Assembly (NCBI GenBank): GCA_001795165.1
Contig: MGNS01000025.1
Span: 765 to 7,749 of the forward strand
Length of the DNA: 6,985 bases
Source: Chloroflexi bacterium RBG_16_57_11
Lineage (GTDB): Bacteria; Chloroflexota; Anaerolineae; Anaerolineales; UBA4823
Direction: 5' to 3'
In this document: piece by piece, positions 6,233-6,985 of the stretch
Layout: the number at the start of each line of letters is the position of its first letter
Numbering within the stretch: position 1 is the stretch's first letter
Notes under the pieces: model-generated
Seen by the model: only the letters and a program-made list of their open reading frames with translations
Told to the model about the DNA's origin: nothing
The model's database searches: none
Program-made: the position numbers and the translations under genes

Positions 6233-6265
6233 GAAAAGTTATCACGATGCGCGAAAAGTTATCAC
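6233..6265. repeat. Tandem 13-bp direct repeat in tRNA spacer
   Basis: GAAAAGTTATCAC occurs twice, at 6233-6245 and 6253-6265, exactly 20 bp apart, or about two helical turns. With its flank the first copy forms a 15-bp imperfect dyad (GTGAAAAGTTATCAC, 6231-6245). The spacer is only 46 nt and begins directly after the CCA of the Met tRNA. The layout is like two adjacent protein-binding sites on one face of the DNA; recent slippage or local duplication is the other explanation. Confidence 0.75.
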
Positions 6266-6341
6266 TGGTTGCGGGACGTGGACTTGAACCACGGTTATTG
6301 GCTTATGGGGCCAATCAGAGCACCTGCCCTAGCCTCCCGCG
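6266..6341 (-). tRNA. Initiator-like tRNA-Met (anticodon CAU), atypical D-arm
   Basis: The acceptor stem is CGCGGGA with UCCCGCA. It leaves a C1-A72 mismatch, the hallmark of bacterial initiator tRNA, and the terminal CGCGGG and CCCGCAACCA are the same as in E. coli tRNA-fMet. The anticodon stem UUGGC/GCCAA has three G-C pairs next to the loop, again initiator-like, although the last is C31-G39 instead of G31-C39. The loop CCCAUAA gives anticodon CAU but has C33 where U33 is nearly universal. The T-arm CGUGG/CCACG with UUCAAGU is normal. The D-arm is odd: no standard four-pair stem at 10-13/22-25; the best pairing is AGGGC/GCUCU with a four-base loop. It may be a working initiator-type tRNA or a decaying one. 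An elongator Met or Ile2 (lysidine) reading is less likely because of C1-A72. Confidence 0.8.
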
Positions 6342-6343
6342 AT

Positions 6344-6419
6344 TGGTGGACAGCCAGGGATTCGAACCCTGAACCTGCTGGGTGCAAGCCAGCCGCTCTC
6401 CCGTTGGAGCTAGCCGCCC
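6344..6419 (-). tRNA. tRNA-Ala (anticodon UGC)
   Basis: Acceptor GGGCGGC/GCUGUCC contains the G3-U70 wobble pair that is the main alanine identity element. D-stem GCUC/GAGC, anticodon stem GCUGG/CCAGC with loop CUUGCAC, T-stem CAGGG/CCCUG with UUCGAAU, discriminator A73 and encoded CCA are all regular. It is the first tRNA of the island in transcription order and lies 2 nt from the 5' end of the Met tRNA. Confidence 0.97.
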
Positions 6420-6474
6420 AAGGCCCACATTTAAGTCCTCCTTCACAGGCAGTGCACTTGCCTCCAGAGGTCCT

Positions 6475-6492
6475 AAGGCTGTGGGCAGCCTT
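6475..6492 (-). other. Short perfect hairpin before the tRNA island
   Basis: AAGGCTG and CAGCCTT pair perfectly over 7 bp round a CCCA loop, one base after the stop codon of the 27-aa gene. No T run follows (AGGACC), so intrinsic termination is unlikely, and read-through into the tRNAs would be needed for their expression unless they have their own promoter. A role as an mRNA 3' stabiliser before tRNA processing is possible. Confidence 0.5.
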
Positions 6493-6493
6493 C

Positions 6494-6577
6494 TTAGCGA
6501 ACCGGCCTCGGCTTCGCGCTACACGTTGCACACTTACCAAAGCGTGTTAGTGTTGAGCCACAACGAGAACACTTCAT
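6494..6577 (-). CDS. 27-aa zinc-ribbon-like micro-protein
   Basis: ATG at 6577 follows a strong GGAGG 5 nt upstream, whose bases run straight on from the previous gene's TAG stop. The 27 residues contain CxxC (C3, C6) and CxxC (C16, C19) separated by nine residues (MKCSRCGSTLTRFGKCATCS), followed by a basic tail KPRPVR. Two CxxC knuckles in this spacing are the minimal zinc-ribbon layout, and the positive charge fits nucleic acid or RNA-polymerase contact, though no function can be assigned. A ribosome binding site this good, plus the cysteine spacing, argues for a real gene despite its size. A +1 shift would open a longer frame with further CxxC pairs (see findings). Confidence 0.6.
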   Translation of the reverse strand: MKCSRCGSTLTRFGKCATCSAKPRPVR

Positions 6578-6586
6578 CGCGCCCTC

Positions 6587-6739
6587 CTATTCAGCATTAA
6601 ACCACTTAAGCAATTTCTCTAACACAGCGCACTGTCCATTCTGGTCTATGGTCACTATATTTGGAGCAGTGCAATATCCGACATAACCTTCATGCTGAAA
6701 CGCTGCATTTAAGGGACAACTCTCATATTTACAAAGCAT
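6587..6739 (-). CDS. 50-aa cysteine-containing protein, unknown function
   Basis: ATG at 6739 lies 8 nt after the terminase stop, with GAGGG between them, and the frame ends TAG at 6587. The sequence starts MLCKYESCPLNAAFQHEGYV and has four cysteines (3, 8, 23, 37) in a C-x4-C, YCTAPNI, IDQNGQC arrangement. From memory, short proteins of the DUF1540 kind have a comparable C-x-C-N and GxC pattern, but I would not assign it to that family. Four cysteines could bind one zinc ion. The C-terminus (VLEKLLKWFNAE) looks like an amphipathic helix. It sits between terL and the 27-aa gene in a tightly packed run. Gene likely real; role unknown. Confidence 0.72.
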   Translation of the reverse strand: MLCKYESCPLNAAFQHEGYVGYCTAPNIVTIDQNGQCAVLEKLLKWFNAE

Positions 6740-6747
6740 ATGCCCTC

Positions 6748-6985
6748 TTATTCATCAAACAAGTCGCCCTCAACAGAAAACATCGTTGGTGCGTCCTCCA
6801 AGTCTTCCAATGCCTTGGCTTCACGCTGCTCCGTGTGGAACCTTTCCCAAAACGCCTTCACTCGTGGCGGCAACGGCGTCGTTTTGGCTTCAGTTCTGAC
6901 GGTCGCAGCAGATTCAATTTCATCAGCGCGAAGTTCTGGAATAGGGTGTAACAGCGCGTAACCCAGCGCGTCCATTGCGTCATCC
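6748..6985 (-). CDS. terL: Terminase large subunit, C-terminal end (5' part outside window)
   Basis: The frame is open to the window edge, so only the last 78 residues are seen. They begin DDAMDALGYALLHPIPEL, which is the C-terminal motif of the TerL nuclease domain (usually H/K-D-D-x-x-D-A-x-x-Y-A), where the aspartates complete the RNase H-like metal site. The motor ATPase part lies outside. After the motif comes a linker and an acidic tail (LEDLEDAPTMFSVEGDLFDE); such tails often contact portal or the small subunit, but that is not shown here. TerL upstream of portal, scaffold and capsid genes is standard phage order and supports the call. An in-frame ATG at 6975 is internal, not a start. 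Confidence 0.85.
   Translation of the reverse strand, partial: DDAMDALGYALLHPIPELRADEIESAATVRTEAKTTPLPPRVKAFWERFHTEQREAKALEDLEDAPTMFSVEGDLFDE

Noticed and set aside
6295..6540. 81-codon minus-strand frame through tRNA-Ala
   Set aside because: Its second half is translated tRNA sequence and its start is a TTG without a good site. Only the stretch before the tRNA is of interest, as noted under the frameshift finding.
1..6985. CRISPR array, insertion sequence or integrase
   Set aside because: I see no regularly spaced repeat array beyond the two-copy 13-bp repeat, no transposase-like frame with terminal repeats, and no recombinase motif.

Overview
The window is a stretch of the late (structural) gene module of a tailed double-stranded DNA bacteriophage (Caudoviricetes) or prophage. 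Every gene I can support lies on the minus strand, so the transcript runs from position 6985 towards position 1. The order is terminase large subunit (C-terminal end only), small genes and tRNAs, portal, two micro-genes, scaffold, major capsid protein, then a further conserved-looking structural-region gene that runs off the left edge. Good AGGAG-type ribosome binding sites, a TTGACA/TAAAAT promoter and bacterial-type tRNAs point to a bacterial host. I cannot name the host. A portal of about 744 residues suggests a P22-like large portal, so a podovirus-type virion is possible but not shown. No integrase, repressor or att site is visible.

Region by region, reading in the direction of transcription. 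6985-6748 holds the last 78 residues of TerL, ending in the typical DDxxDAxxYA nuclease motif. 6739-6494 holds two tiny cysteine-containing ORFs (50 and 27 aa), each with its own ribosome binding site. 6419-6067 is a compact island of four tRNA genes, all with encoded CCA: Ala(UGC), an initiator-like Met(CAU) with an odd D-arm, Glu(UUC) and Thr(UGU). A 46-nt spacer inside it carries a tandem 13-bp repeat. 6054-5997 is a nested hairpin. 5971-5501 holds a 42-aa six-cysteine protein and a 100-aa coiled-coil protein whose stop overlaps the portal start (TAATG).

5501-3267 is the portal, which carries a CxxC-x14-CxxC zinc-ribbon-like insertion. 3266-3163 is a regulatory intergenic region: a perfect 14-bp-arm palindrome overlaps the -35 box of a strong promoter, and the symmetry extends outwards imperfectly for over 30 bp on each side. 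From this promoter run two 48-aa micro-genes, then two tandem hairpins (2848-2802), the scaffold gene, the capsid gene and the left-edge gene.

TerL and portal form the packaging motor and vertex, scaffold and capsid protein build the procapsid, and the left-edge gene occupies the slot where head-completion or tail-joining proteins are often found. The internal promoter just upstream of the scaffold and capsid genes would let these high-copy proteins be made in excess over portal and terminase. The most unusual elements are that symmetric promoter, the initiator-like tRNA, the tandem dyads next to it, and the concentration of micro-proteins or insertions carrying paired cysteines between terL and portal.
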